A DNA stretch of 64,000 nucleotides from Bombyx mori (GCF_030269925.1 NC_085128.1:12340501-12404500); one strand, 5' to 3'. Numbered from the stretch's first letter, positions 22,568-34,534 are shown. Program-made: numbers and translations. The notes: generated by a model from the letters alone, not told the origin.

Positions 22568-22852
22568 CTAGCTCACTCAACAGACTTCGTAGTGCCTCAA
22601 TCGATAAATAAAAGACCTAAACTTTTGTATAAAATAAACTTAAAACAAACAAAAGGAATCCGTCCGACGGGGGACACATCAAAGGAAAAAACAAAATTGT
22701 TATTTTTATTTAATTCCGAGCATATTAGTCTACCTTTTAAACCTTCTCTGGACGTCCACAAATAATTCAAGACTAAAATTAGCGACATCGGTCCAGCCGT
22801 TCTCGAGTTTTAGCGAGACTAATGAACAGCAATTCATTTACATATATATAGA
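22568..22852 (-). mobile_element. Helitron-like non-autonomous element, type 1
   Basis: The minus strand begins A|TCTATATATATGTAAATG and ends with CTAG|T. The interior (TCTCGCTAAAACTCGAGAAC, GCTGGACCGATGTCGC, TCCAGAGAAGGTTTAAAAGG, GGAATTAAATAAAAATAAC) is repeated at 24371 and 49316. It has no inverted termini and no ORF; the frame at 22597-22788 is a shadow. Confidence 0.7.
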
Positions 22853-23378
22853 TTAATAAGCTTCTATTAAAGACCTTTATCATACTATTTATTACTTTCG
22901 TATCAAATAGAACATTTTCAGATAAATCTAAACCTATTTACAGATTACGGAAACAACCAGTACGAAATTATTTATACAACAATCCAAATCCTTTTAAATG
23001 ATTTTTGAAAATGCTTTTGAACTTCCTTATCGTTATTGGAGCTATATTCACGGTAATATTTGGTCGTGAATTATCATGCAATACTTTGGTTAGAATCTCA
23101 TAAAACTTTGTTACTTAATCACGATACGAACAGTAAATTAATTAGATGTTCCTTATACAGGCTCTCTGATAGTAAACTTATTTCTTTTAACTCGCTCTTA
23201 TTAGATTTACTTCTAAATTTGAAAATCAAAACACACTTCCTGTGTTCAAAAATTAAAACAATACTCCCAGACTATGGATTTATATAACAATAAATGAATT
23301 TACAATATTTGATACCTCAAAAAGACATACAAAGCAAGAAGAAACTTTTTGCGTATTACCAGTTTACATACACTTATT

Positions 23379-23427
23379 CAACAGTGGGCAGATAAAGGCT
23401 GATGATGATGATGATGATGATGATGAT
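23379..23427 (+). pseudogene. LINE 3' stub: last 7 codons plus (GAT)9
   Basis: The codons at 23379-23402 read QQWADKG-stop, immediately followed by nine GAT units (23401-23427). The LINE fragment at 45.8 kb ends in the same way (QQWTAIG-stop, then GAT repeats), so this is an extreme 5' truncation of the same non-LTR family. The 5' boundary is uncertain. Confidence 0.75.
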
Positions 23428-23591
23428 ACACTTATGCATAAAACAGATATTATATTATATTCTTATAATATTTAAATATCTTAGAACCACCTAGCATAAT
23501 ATGTTCGTAAGATCCTAGTCTGCCCAACGACGCACCGCTGTGACTATCGGTAATCGTATGAAATTTGTGATTTACAACACAAACTCTCGGT

Positions 23592-23752
23592 ACTTCTCAG
23601 TGAGTTGCGATTCCGATCTGGTGGTAAATTCGGCGAAGCACTGCTCTTACTAGGGCTAGTACAAGCAAATCTCCGCAGGTTGAGCCCCGTGAGCTTGCCT
23701 GAGCCACCAATCCGCATGTAGTTGGAATAGCGCCTTAATCTACAAACGGTAA
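23592..23752 (+). repeat. Family B retroposon, diverged 3' part
   Basis: TACTTCTCAGTGAGTTGCG, GATCTGGTGGTAAATTCGGC, AGGTTGAGCCCCGTGAGC and a degenerated stem near TAGTTGGAATAGCGCC follow family order. It abuts a Bm1 tail in opposite orientation, so two retroposons meet tail to tail. Confidence 0.75.
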
Positions 23753-23823
23753 GGTTTTTTTTTTTTATTGCATTCATGGATAGGGTGGATAAGCTCACAG
23801 CCCACCTGGTGCTAAGTGGTTTT
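23753..23823 (-). repeat. Bm1-type SINE, short 3' fragment
   Basis: Only about 60 bp of the minus-strand 3' end remain (ACCACTTAGCACCAGGTGGG, CTGTGAGCTTATCC, CAATAAAAAAAA). This is a strongly 5'-truncated copy. Confidence 0.8.
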
Positions 23824-23891
23824 TGCTCTTGCGACTTTAAATAAACTCCTACGTCAAATTTTTGTGCATATATATTTTGTGCTGCCCCTGT

Positions 23892-23975
23892 AACTTAAAA
23901 AAACTGGAAATCAAGCAGCATTTAAAAATGCAAACTTAAAAAAACTGGAAATCAAGCAGCATTTAAAAAATGCAT
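23892..23975. repeat. Tandem duplication, 41-bp period
   Basis: AACTTAAAAAAACTGGAAAT followed by CAAGCAGCATTTAAAAATGC occurs twice in a row, the second with one extra A. Near identity indicates a recent duplication. Confidence 0.95.
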
Positions 23976-24370
23976 CAAACGCATGGTGAAAACCATCTAC
24001 TGAGACACGAAACATTTAATAGCATTTAGCTTATACCGATAGCAATCGTCGAATTTATCTTGAATTGGTTAGTTCAATTCCAGATGGATTTCAAAGAAAA
24101 ACAGAATTTCCACTACTATTTGACTAAATGTGTATTTCGAGAACCTTTCGAGTTACAGAGATGACAAATAACGCTGTACAGACTGCATCTTAAACACGTA
24201 GGACGCCGATAACGTCACGTCATTTCTCAGAAGTACCCTGATTTACATAAAGAATTGTAAGTTTTCAACTTATTTAAATCTTTCGAAAGTGTACAAATCA
24301 AATGTAACTTATAAACGTGATAATAGTATACATAATATTTGGAAGAAAAACATGAAATTCGTAGAGTTAA

Positions 24371-24648
24371 TCTCTATATATAAAAATGAATTGCTGTTTG
24401 TTAGTCTCGCTAAAACTCGAGAACAGCTGGACCGATTTGGCTAATTTTTGTCTTGAATTATTTGTGGAAGTCCAGAGAAGGTTTAAAAGGTAGATAAATA
24501 TGAAAATGCTTGGAATTAAATAAAAATAACTATTTTGTTTGTCCCACGTCGGACGGATTCCTTTTGTTTGTTTTAAGTTTATTTTATACAAAAGTTTAGG
24601 TCTTTTATTTATCGGTTGAGGCACTACAAAGTTTGCCGGGTCAGCTAG
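24371..24648 (+). mobile_element. Helitron-like non-autonomous element, type 1
   Basis: It is bounded A|TCTCTATATATAAAAATG and GGGTCAGCTAG|T. At 278 bp it matches the minus-strand copy at 22568-22852 and the plus-strand copy at 49316-49599 throughout. The TC start, CTAG end, A/T target and absence of inverted repeats support a Helitron origin. The minus frame 24367-24624 is a shadow. Confidence 0.72.
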
Positions 24649-25671
24649 TAGTTAAATAAAATGATTTTTTTTTCAAACATTGATGAGCATGTAGTAAACG
24701 TGTTAGCTACTTGAAATTCAGCCGGCGTTGGACTGAGAGTGGGTGGTCGTGCAACAATAGTTGGGGGAATCGAGCCCCGGTTAACACTTATAGGTCCACA
24801 TGTTTCAATTGATTCTCCACTGAGACTACTTACGTAATTTTGTGTTTGGGAAAAATAGAATTTCCTCCGTTGGCGTAAGTGTTACTTTGATAATAAAAAG
24901 GATTTTTTCGTTATTCTCAGAGTAGAGAAACAAGAAATACCAGCATCGGAGCTTAATAAAATTTCAACCAAATAATTAATACAAATAAACTTGTCATTGT
25001 AATCGGTATTAAGAGAAGTTATAGCCAATCAAATAAAGAATACAATTACACAGAGAGACTAAGAAACGTGTAGTGCTTTTAGAACATGTAGCGCTCAAAC
25101 CCCACTTGTCTCAGGAGGAAAGTAATTAACTAGAGTGTATTACATGATATAAATGTTTTTAATTGCCCATTAATTTTTTTTTCATTAAACCATCATTACC
25201 TAAATATTTTTGAGTAAAATTATGGACTGAAAAGAAAGCGCGTGTTTAGTATCAAATTTAGCAATAACTTCTGACGTCATTTATATACGCTGTCAGAAAG
25301 GTAAGTTAATGAAAGCAGAACATTTCTTTCATTTCATTTATTTTATTCAAAAAAAAAATGCAGAGAGCTAAAAATATCAGTAAAATATTTAGATAAATGT
25401 GGATAGTTCAGTTGTTCCCATTCAAAGCTATATAATGAATACTTACTACACAATTGTACCGTATGATATTATTTGTCAATGGGTTTCATTACTCGACCGC
25501 TCACCCGGAAATTCGGTGCTCAAGCGATTTACCAATATAAAAGGATAATATTTCTATTCAATAATATTTCAATAAAACAAGTTCAAATTCTTTGACCTCT
25601 GTACACGTGACTAAAAACGAAGCCTGAATTGAATTATTTTCCTAATCCGTAGTAGGTTTATCATAATTTGT
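24649..25671. other. No gene seen; one CRE-type palindrome
   Basis: A+T-rich DNA. TGACGTCA at 25272-25279 is a perfect CRE-type palindrome of the kind bound by CREB/ATF factors, but nothing around it suggests a promoter. Confidence 0.4.
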
Positions 25672-26106
25672 TAATATAATAACTAATTAATACGTGAAGC
25701 AAAAACTTTGTATCCCTTTTTACGAAAATTGCGCGGACGGAGGAGTATGATATTTTCCACACTTATAGAGAATATAGAGAAGAAGTGCACAATGCTAATA
25801 TTTTTTTAAAATAATGCATAAAACATACATTAAATCAATAAAGAAAACATAACACACACTACATACCATGTATTTGACGCACACACGCATGCATACTATT
25901 TATTGTCAAACTTTTGTTCTTGACGTCTGTTGTCAAATTGAGAATAGATTAAATATGGTTTGTCTTTGTTAATATTTTTTATAGTGTAGTCTTGGCGAAA
26001 TTTGTGATTATAGAAGTATAAAATACAATCATAATAGTGTACAAACTTACAATTCCAATTAATTATAGTCGAATTTCTCGGATCTCTCGAATTGCGGGAC
26101 CTCTAG
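25672..26106 (+). mobile_element. Helitron-like element, type 3, longest copy
   Basis: It begins near TAATTAATACGTGAAGC and passes through AACTTTGTATCCCTTTTTAC, AATTGCGCGGACGGAGGAG, TATAGAGAATATAGAGAAG and TGTCTTTGTTAATA to GCGGGACCTCTAG|T. Relatives at 32689, 45475-46155 and 60157-60270 give the start as A|TCTATAAATTAATACGTG (here mutated). No coding capacity was seen. The CTAG|T end agrees with the other Helitron-like types. Confidence 0.6.
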
Positions 26107-28192
26107 TAATAATTAATTTACTTCTTTTAATACTTTATAATCAATAAAATTTTAATAAAGTTTAACAATATTCGAATATGGAACTCATTTAATCTGCATT
26201 ATAAAATGACTAACAAATTTCTGTCTTAAATTCGGAATCAATGATTACAGATTATATAGATATACTAAACAGGGCGTCATACGAAATATTATCAAATCGC
26301 AGTTCGAAATATCTTATAAAATGCGTTATCTGAATAGAAAATTCTAGACTCGACTCACGTACCGTATTGTCACAGGCTAATGGGCAAAGAACGACCAATT
26401 GAATCAATGGATTCGACCTCGAAACAATGTACGGAAGATTGTGGATTTTGTCTTAGAGCTAGAGCTGGTGAATTGGTATTTATTTGATCTTATTCGAGTT
26501 TGTAGATCTTAGTAATAATTGGTGGTTCGACAATTTTTGAACCGCCGATTGTGAGTCACCATCTTTACTTCTAAAACAACAATAATTAAAATCTAGACAT
26601 AACCAGAATCTTATTAAGTCAAACAAAGTACCAAAGCTTAATCATTCTGTTTGAAAAGAAATATGAAAGTCAATTTTATTTATTTATTTGGTCGGTAGCT
26701 ATTGCAATATTCCAATGTCTAAGAAAAACTCCTTAGTCCTCGATAACCACGAAAACTGTGAAGTGATTACCTATGCCCGAATACAATTACCTATTGTTCT
26801 TATTATAAAAATGGTCAATACTGTTGTTTAAAAAACATTTGGTCTTATTTAATAATTAATAATTTTTCTCAATTTTTTTTACCTTTTGGCTCACAGATAA
26901 TGTTAGCGAAAACATTATTATTCCCTCACAAAGTTAACGAAGCACTCTTTCTCTCGAAATTAAATTACCTTTTCATATTTTATATCAGAAGAATTTGGGA
27001 TCTAGACTTTCAATATCACAAGTATTAAATTAGGCGTTCAAAGAAAAGCGATAGAAAAAAAATTTGATAGCATATAATTTTTTTATTATTACCAAGCAAT
27101 TTTCATAAAGGAAGCGATACATTTAAAATAGTTACTTTAGAATAAGATATAACGGCTATTATTAAACAATAAATAAATTGTTAAATCAAAACTGCCTCGC
27201 GGTAATAAAAACGACAATTTTTTATTTATTTCTGACCGTATTGTTTATTAAATATCTTATATATTTATGAAATATATTGAAGTGTCAACGGTAAGAAAAA
27301 TAAATAATTTTCATTATGTAAGTAGACAAAATGCTCAATATGATAAGATAAAATAATAAAACGTTAGTTCAATCATTTCATAAGCAACAATGCTTACCAT
27401 CAGCCTGCGGTCAAATATTGACAGATAAATATCGGCATAAATATCAAATGGTATAATATGTTTATACGCGATCTCAGCCTACAAACAAATAAGTGAGGGC
27501 GACTATTAAATGGGATAGTGACATTCGGCATCCAAAATTTGTTATCCAAAATCGTTGAAACATTATAAAAGCGTCATCATTTTTCATTTTTCGTCCACGT
27601 TCCAAGCCGCGCTTGATGTATGACTCATGGGTCCGTCCTTTGACATCCGGCAAAAGGCACGTCTTGGCCGACTCGAGAATTGTTTCCGAGGGTCGGCACC
27701 ACTTTACGCACCGTTTACTGTTCTTCAATTATGTGATTTTCTTTAAGTGGTCACAGTACCTTTTTCTGCTTTTCTGAACATTCGAACCGACAAATACGAA
27801 ATTTATTTGTGAATCGTAAAATTATAAATGACCCGTTTGATTTTATTTCTGTGGTCAACATTTCAAAAGAGAGTTAAGACGAAAAATTCAGGAGTTGGTG
27901 CTTTTTTTCCAATTCCAAAGTTATGATATAAAAAATCAATGTTTAAACGAAAGACTAATAATAGGTATTCACCTATAAAGTGGCCGCTTAACCATACTTG
28001 CCATTAAAAATGTAATTTATGTACGCCAACTATGATTGAATATCATAAATAAAAAAATATGGAGTTCTACTATTTTCAAACGAGGTATTTGTTTATTGAT
28101 TACTGTTTTGTTTTTACTACATTTATATATTTTTCATCATTATGTACACGATAAAAATACGAATAATTCGCATTCGAAGAAAAAAAATTAAG
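26107..28192. other. No gene seen; long repeat-poor A+T-rich DNA
   Basis: Repeat-poor by the standards of this window. A frame of 84 codons on the minus strand (27474-27728) sits in a G+C-richer patch (27590-27720) but has no recognisable domain, so I do not call it a gene. Confidence 0.4.
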
Positions 28193-28283
28193 TCATCGTG
28201 GCTTAAAGGATAAGACGTCCGGTGAAGTCGTATCAAGCGATGCCACGGTGTTCGAATCCCGCAAGGAGGTACCAATTTTTCCA
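28193..28283 (+). repeat. Isolated tRNA-like head of a Bm1-type SINE
   Basis: ATCGTGGCTTAAAGGATAAG carries the A-box-like TGGCTTAAAGGA and is followed by GCGATGCCACGGTGTTCGAA (B-box-like GGTGTTCGAATCC) and GCAAGGAGGTACCAATTTTT. Similarity to Bm1 stops soon after, so the body and 3' tail are absent. LINE-driven insertion normally loses the 5' end, so a head-only copy is unusual. It keeps the potential internal polymerase III boxes. Confidence 0.85.
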
Positions 28284-31200
28284 ATTTCGCCAGAAGAGAC
28301 AGAGTATATTTTAATGCACACTAAAACACAATTTACATTAAAATCTGTTAATAAGCACTACTGCTACATTATAACAACGATTTAGTATCGTTCATTCGAC
28401 TGCTCCTGTCGCGAAGCGCTCACGCATTTCAATTCGTCTGAGATGACGTATTAATGCCAGAAATATATTTTATATTGAAGCTGCTTTATGATATTTAATA
28501 CATTCATTCAAACATACATTCAATTCTCATCCTTATCGCACTAGATGATCTCGGGATGTATCAATGTTGTATTTCAATTAGAGTAACTCAAATTAAAAGA
28601 AGTACTCTGTCCAAGATGAATTAATGTGTAGTGTTGCGTGTAACGTTCATCTGTATTTAGATTTTGCGTTAGATTAGCAGGTAAGAAATTAGAGGAATCT
28701 CAAAACAGAATATACTATGTATTATTAAGATGTAAAATTCTGTGATCTAAAGAAAAAACTTCATAATTTGATATTTACTTGGAAGTTCAGAGACGATACC
28801 AATTAACAAAAAAGACGCATTCTAAAGGAAAAAGCGTGTAGCTTTAATTTGGTGGTGAACTTGCCACCACATTTTTACAGCAAATTATAATATTTCATTA
28901 AAATTCTTTAACCACAAGTTAGACTTGAGGAATGTTAATCAAGAGCTGACAAAGTGAACAGGTGAAGTTTCACATAGATTAGTTGAATAATGAAATGGTA
29001 AATTGCGAACTGGTGAGAATGTTCACAGAGGTCGTAATATTCTACGGATTATAATTTTCAATTTTTAACAAACTTTTTATTATAAAATGGTTCAAAGTAA
29101 ATAAAAATAATTAAATTTATGAAACTTTACATAAGACAACTAAATTTCTCTTAAGAAATTTGTAGTAGATACAATTAAAAAAATATTTCGTGGCAAAAAT
29201 TAACAGAATGTTCGCGGTAATTAAAAATTGTTTTGGTGGCAAAAATTAAGAGAATGTTAGCACCCCCAATTACTATACAGATAGAATCTTAGCTATGGAT
29301 TAAATGCTATCAGTACCATCAAACTGAAGTCGTATTTTCAATTTGTCATCAAATTTCATCAAACATCTTCAAACAACCAATCAAATTTCTTCAAACATTT
29401 TTATTCACATCATAATGCTATTGTAGGAAGTCACAACACATACCAACCATTGTGACCAGCGTCATAGCAATTGAAATTCAATTGGACAATTTTATTGACA
29501 TCGTCTCATGGTATCACTCAATTCAAAAACAAGTTTTTATTGACATCACGACTTTAAAAATCATTATACAGAGTTCAGTGGTTCCTTGGACTTTGACCAG
29601 ACATGTAGTTTTCAATTAATCAATCCTCACGCAACACTGTAACATTTTTTTAATAGAAGTGCCATTGAATTATATTTCTTTTGTTTCTTTTTTTTTTTCA
29701 ATAGGTCGATGAGCGCATGGCCAATCTCGCTTAGTACCAAAGCGTACAGATAGCACAATGCAAATGGCGCTAAAATTGGAAAACAAAATTGCTAATCGGG
29801 AGTCACAAATTTTCATGTGGCATACGTCACAATACATTCCACCCAAAAACTGGAACACATGATGTCCTCACACCATAAATAAGTAAAATTATCATACCTA
29901 CTTGACGAAGATCACCATAATAATACGGCTTCACAAAAAAAATATTTTTAATGAAAGTAGTTGATAAAATCTTGACAATATTGACGTTCATGCTTGAATA
30001 TTTCACAGAAATTTGGTACAAGTGAAAGACCACACAAATGCCCAATAACGAACTTTAAATTGAGTATAATAATAAAATCAAACACTGGCGAGCTCAGGTT
30101 CGTTGTTTAAGTGCAAAATAATCACACGAAATGTGTTTTTAATGAACAGTTTCTTTGCAAGGAACATTCTGATTTGATAAAATATATTATGTATATTTTT
30201 TGGACACTAAAAAACATAATCCGTCAGCCGCTAATATTTCAAGCTCGGCTTCAAAAAATATGCGGTCACGTAACCGAGATAAACCCAGTCCCTTTTATAT
30301 TATTATAGCATTTCAAAAGGCACGTCAACTGTATGAGCGTTTTATAAATGGGTATAAATTTCAATCCAGGCAGGCTAATTGCGGTTTCAACATCAAAGAT
30401 AGTTGCGAATGAGGCACAGGACATGATAACGAAAGGGACTGTCGTTATAGGAAGGAAGCGTAAACAGAGAAATGGACCGCGATATGAAGAATGCTCGCCA
30501 TACAAAGTTTCTCTCGTTACAATTTACCCAACTAATGACACCAAACCAGACCTTTTTGTGTAATCGGTCATTCGTCTTGCAACCGTCGACGCGAACAGAA
30601 GGTTTTACCCTGTCCATTCGTGGACTGATAAATGGATTTGCGTTTACTAGTGTAATCCTGATGCAAACTTAAGAACATTTTGAGAAGCACATCTCTCTTT
30701 ACTTCGCCACTAATGCTTAATAGCAGGTATCCTAGAACTTCTCCTACAAGTCTACGGGTTTCAGTTCCATATTTGGTAACAGATTTTTTTTCGATTTAAT
30801 AGATTTTATTAAACGTGTCTAATCCTAATTAAAAGTATTTTGGAATATTATTATTCCACACATCGATTTCGGTGGAGCGTTAAAACAAATTGGACAATCT
30901 AAATGGTTAGGGAAAACAAATATATTGACCTTTCGATTACGGAGCTATTCAGGCTCGTCTTTCTTCCCTCACAATCAAAAATTTAAATGAGTTTCCCCTT
31001 TCTACGAGTCGAGCGTATTTTTTTTTCTCTTAATGCCATTTTGGGATGATATTACCCTTAAATGAATATTCATTTGGTGCGAAATCGTTTAAGAGATAAT
31101 AGAATGGGGTTCATATTAGGTTCATAGACAATGAATGATGGATCTTCATTTTGTATTCGAGAATTCTTGACCTTTTTTTTTTACGTTTTGGAGTGATTAA

Positions 31201-31921
31201 TTCATTTCATAAGTAAGTGCTTTTAATCCTTACCTTTCAAAGTTAAATCCAATTAGAGCCTATTGTAGTAACTATTGTGGACGTACCTGAAATAAGAACA
31301 ATAAGATTTAAAGGAATTATTAAAGAATACATATTATTGATTTTCACGGATAAAATGGTCGAAATGCGAGAATCACAAATGATTACAAATCAAATCTGTT
31401 AGTCGAGTGTCCAAATTGGAATACACAACAAAAGTGAACCTAATAAAATTGCTTACGTGATTTCCCTTGAGCAACAAGAAAAATGTAGCTTATTACTTCA
31501 CAGAACTGAATGTAACTACAGCCGAAACTAACTTGCCATTGTTGAAAGTTACGGTTTTCAATCTTGAGCGAGTTAGTTCATAATTCAGACTCACGGGACG
31601 GTAAGTCGAAGCTGTAAGTTTTGCTTGTGGGACTCGAACTGTAGGAGACGAACGTAGCTATTACGGTTTTAAGTAACAAATAAACGAAACGTTAAGTTCT
31701 TCTTTTTGTTTATCTTTTCGTGAGTGCCATAAACAGACATGCGATTCCCTTGTGCCTACTTGCGGTGAGGGTTTAATCGCGCTATTTATTTTACTGAGCC
31801 CTTTATGTGACTTGTAATTATTTTGGTACTAAATGAAAAAAAAGCGAAGTGTTTTTGTGCACACTTGTATTTTGTACAAAGTACAGCTGGTGCGCGAAAA
31901 CATATAAAATGACTCTTACAT
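28284..31921. other. No gene identified; small overlapping frames near 30.1-30.7 kb
   Basis: Mostly A+T-rich unique-looking DNA. A 23-bp repeat (GTGGCAAAAATTAACAGAAT and variant) occurs at 29191 and 29236. Between 30111 and 30672 six frames of 65-79 codons overlap on both strands in a segment less A+T-rich than its surroundings. None shows a recognisable domain, so this may be a decayed element or exon-like sequence. Confidence 0.35.
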
Positions 31922-32036
31922 ATTTTTTTTATTGCCTTTGTATGCAGACGAGCATACGGCCCACTTGATGGTAAGTGGTCACCGTCGCTCATGGACGTCA
32001 GCAATGCCAGGCGCATAGCCAAGCCGCTGCCTACCA
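31922..32036 (-). repeat. Interspersed family C 3' end
   Basis: The minus strand reads GGTAGGCAGCGGCTTGGCTA, GCATTGCTGACGTCCATG, CTTACCATCAAGTGGGCCG, GTCTGCATACAAAGGCAATA then poly(A). It matches the plus-strand copy at 42297-42406. The GCAATAAAA ending recalls the Bm1 tail and suggests related LINE machinery. The frame 31786-32037 includes it. Confidence 0.8.
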
Positions 32037-32688
32037 TTAAATTAAATTAAATTAATTGTACCCACTATGCATAACAATAGTTGATCATAGTCGACCTTAA
32101 TTGAAAATTTAGTTAGATATAAGATTTATAAAATTGGTATCGGAAAGAACTAACTGGTAGAATTAGTTACCGCCTCTAAGACTTACTTACGGAGATTTCT
32201 TGGTGAAAACCTTAAAAAGCTGTGCGTTTTAAACAAAACAAACAAATTTGTTTGACCGAAAGTTTTAGCACAAAATTTTTCAATTTCCTAACTCCCGAAC
32301 CGGCCATTTGACTCTAAATTAATTTAGTTATATCAGAATCCTCGATCAACGTCACTGCTCTCGGTATAGGCCCCTTTTCATTCTGACGAGTGACGTTTTA
32401 ATAACCTTGTTATTTTGAATTTTAGGGATATTGTTTTAATTTGAAAATCTCTCTTTAGTTATTTATTCTTTTTTTATTGAAAGTCGAATTGAATGTATAG
32501 GTATTAGATAGAAGATATTTTTCAGGTTATTGGACATATAAGACAGTGTAGTCAGAATAATAGGCGTACATCTCGACGTCAAATCCCCTAGCGACCGCGT
32601 GTCGCCGGTTGATAAGCAGTCGATGGCATAGCATGTTATGAGACAAGTCATAGGAATCAGAGGTTGTGTAAGAAACTGTAAAATATTA

Positions 32689-32890
32689 TCTAAAACGTGT
32701 AGCAAAAACTTTGTATCCCTTTTTACGAAAATTGCGCGGACGGAGGAGTATGAAATTTCCCACATTTCAAGAGAATATAGAGAAGGAGTGCAAAAGGCTA
32801 ATATTTTTTTAAAAATTATGGATAAAAAATAGGTTAAATCAATAAAAAAAACATTACACACTACCGTGTATTTGAAACAACACATACATA
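32689..32890 (+). mobile_element. Helitron-like element, type 3, cut at a MITE
   Basis: It starts A|TCTAAAACGTGTAGC, continues AAACTTTGTATCCCTTTTTA, TTGCGCGGACGGAGGAGTAT and TAGAGAATATAGAGAAGG, and runs to TGTATTTGAAACAACACATA, where the mariner-like MITE begins. The other side of the MITE does not clearly continue the type 3 sequence. The minus frame 32463-32885 (140 codons) overlaps it and shows no domain. Confidence 0.65.
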
Positions 32891-33148
32891 TCGACGCTTG
32901 AAAGGCAAACGTGACTAAGCGACAATGCGTGAACTTTACAGTAGACTAATTTAAAGTTGAAATACCTGAAAACAAAATTTATTTTAACGAATCTAGCTGT
33001 AGTAGAATCTAGTTAGTAGCTGTAGGATTGAAATGATTTTAATAGACCTAGAAATATATTTTTTTTGCGCATCGAATATGGTTATTGCCTATCATTTATG
33101 TACAAAGAAGTTATTGTCGCTTAGTCACGTTTGCCTTTCAAGCGTCGA
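32891..33148. mobile_element. MITE with 36-bp perfect TIRs and TA duplication
   Basis: TCGACGCTTGAAAGGCAAAC followed by GTGACTAAGCGACAAT at 32891-32926 is exactly reverse-complemented at 33113-33148. TA stands on both sides (32889-32890 and 33149-33150), the target duplication of Tc1/mariner transposons. The 186-bp interior has no ORF, so it would need a transposase in trans. Identical termini indicate a young insertion or strong selection for the ends. Confidence 0.88.
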
Positions 33149-33154
33149 TATTGA

Positions 33155-33350
33155 TTTTCAGGATATTGTCAAAATAACCATTCTAGATCTATTAAAAAAA
33201 TATTTATAACTATTGATGCCATGCACCCCACGCTTTTTTTACAATAAAATCATTGTTTCTTACACTATTTTTAATTCAAATTTATTAAAACATATTTTCT
33301 ATTTTTTAGTTGGATTTTCTATAAAAGCGTATTTTGTTAGTTTTTTAAAC
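33155..33350. repeat. Interspersed family F, inverted-half arrangement
   Basis: TTTTCAGGATATTGTCAAAA through GATGCCATGCACC (33155-33227) matches 48334-48410 in the same orientation. The next part, TTTACAATAAAATCATTG through AAAAGCGTATTTTGTTAG (33236-33346), matches 48204-48325 as its reverse complement. One half is therefore inverted between the two copies. No coding content was seen. Confidence 0.8.
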
Positions 33351-33414
33351 TATTATTTATTTGTATTAAGAATTTAATTCATGCATAGTTTTTTATGTAC
33401 GTTTTAGGGCCATT

Positions 33415-33705
33415 ACTTTACGCCAAAGGAGGCCTCGTTTGCCGCGAAACTCCAGCGCTCTGATTGAACACTTCAAATCGCTTAAGCTTGATTCTTGAGC
33501 CGTTTATCGTTTGCAACGCTGCCCGATGATAGCAACACCCTGTTAGCTGACCGCAGACCAACGACAGTTACGGTTGCCACGTCCTCGTTCTATTACACGT
33601 TGGAACGCATCAGTGGAAGTCGAATGACTTTAGAACTCCACTCGACTATGACTGAAGGCGCATCGAGAATACTGTATTCAGCATCGCAGTTGTAACGTTT
33701 TCGGA
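33415..33705. other. G+C-raised segment, no recognised gene
   Basis: A segment less A+T-rich than its flanks with a 66-codon plus frame (33495-33695) without recognisable domains. It lies about 500 bp before the CpG-rich block at 34.2 kb, and the two could belong to one locus. That is speculative. Confidence 0.25.
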
Positions 33706-34209
33706 CGCGAATGCGAGGGCAATTAAAATCATGTATTTGTGAATCAATTTCGTTTCAAAAAAATATATCGATAATTTGTGTGCAGTTACTTTATATACAA
33801 ATGAGATGTGGAAACGTAAATAAATTTTAATAAGTAAGATTTTTTAAATCAAGATTTATGTATTTTTTCTTGTATGTGTGACATACGAATTATCCCAAAT
33901 AATAGGGTGACAGCGTTGTGTCTACACTAGGTACACTAAATTACGTAACAAATGTGTCAACTTCTTACGTACGAACATACATTTAACGTATGCTCCTCAA
34001 AAATAGAGTTATCTCACAAAATTTCTCAAGATGTTACTAAATCTAATTTGACTTTATAAAACCCGTCTGGGCTTCGTACTGGTGCTAATTTTCACGAATA
34101 CGTATTAAATCCAGACAGCTAGAGATGGTTAGGTTAGGAAATATATTCGGAATATACCTAGACGAACATTATTTACAGAGAGACAATAGCGCGAGATAAT
34201 AACTAAAAT

Positions 34210-34400
34210 TTTCAATTAAACAGCCGTCGTCGCCTTGGAAGGCATTGTGTGGCGTTTCGTGGCGCGGAATGGCGGAGAGCGGTGCGGTGTGGCGGATGTC
34301 CGGCGCTCGAAGCCGAGTCATCGCTAGAACGTCGTTCGCTCGCGCCATTACGCTGCCAATGGCGGAGATTACGTATTGATATCATACGAAAGCGCCGTCT
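34210..34400. promoter_or_regulatory. CpG-rich promoter-like block with repeated ATGGC/GCCAT cores
   Basis: About 190 bp dense in CG dinucleotides within A+T-rich DNA. AATGGCGGAG occurs at 34268 and again near 34359 (CCAATGGCGGAG), and GCGCCATTACG lies between. ATGGC/GCCAT is the core bound by YY1/Pleiohomeotic, so three cores within about 100 bp fit a promoter or Polycomb-response-like element. No TATA box is evident. The function is inferred from composition and motifs only. Confidence 0.35.
34269..34379 (+). other. 36-codon open frame inside the CpG-rich block
   Basis: ATG at 34269 opens a frame ending at TGA 34377-34379. The peptide starts MAESGAVWRMSGARSR and ends LPMAEITY. It has no hydrophobic segment or known motif. 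The upstream bases (GCGGA before ATG) do not strongly match an insect start context. A micropeptide or the first coding piece of a spliced gene is possible, but chance in G+C-rich DNA is equally plausible. Confidence 0.2.
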
Positions 34401-34534
34401 TTGAAATATGTCAATCTAAGAATGAAATGAACTGAGGTTTTCGTTGCAAAGTTTAAAATTTAAATAAAGGTATAATAATATACTCAACATACTTTGTCAT
34501 ACAAGAATGTCCGTTCAAATTATATTAACATGGA

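Noticed and set aside
32463..32885. 140-codon minus-strand frame
   Set aside because: It overlaps a Helitron-like repeat and has no recognisable domain; probably chance.
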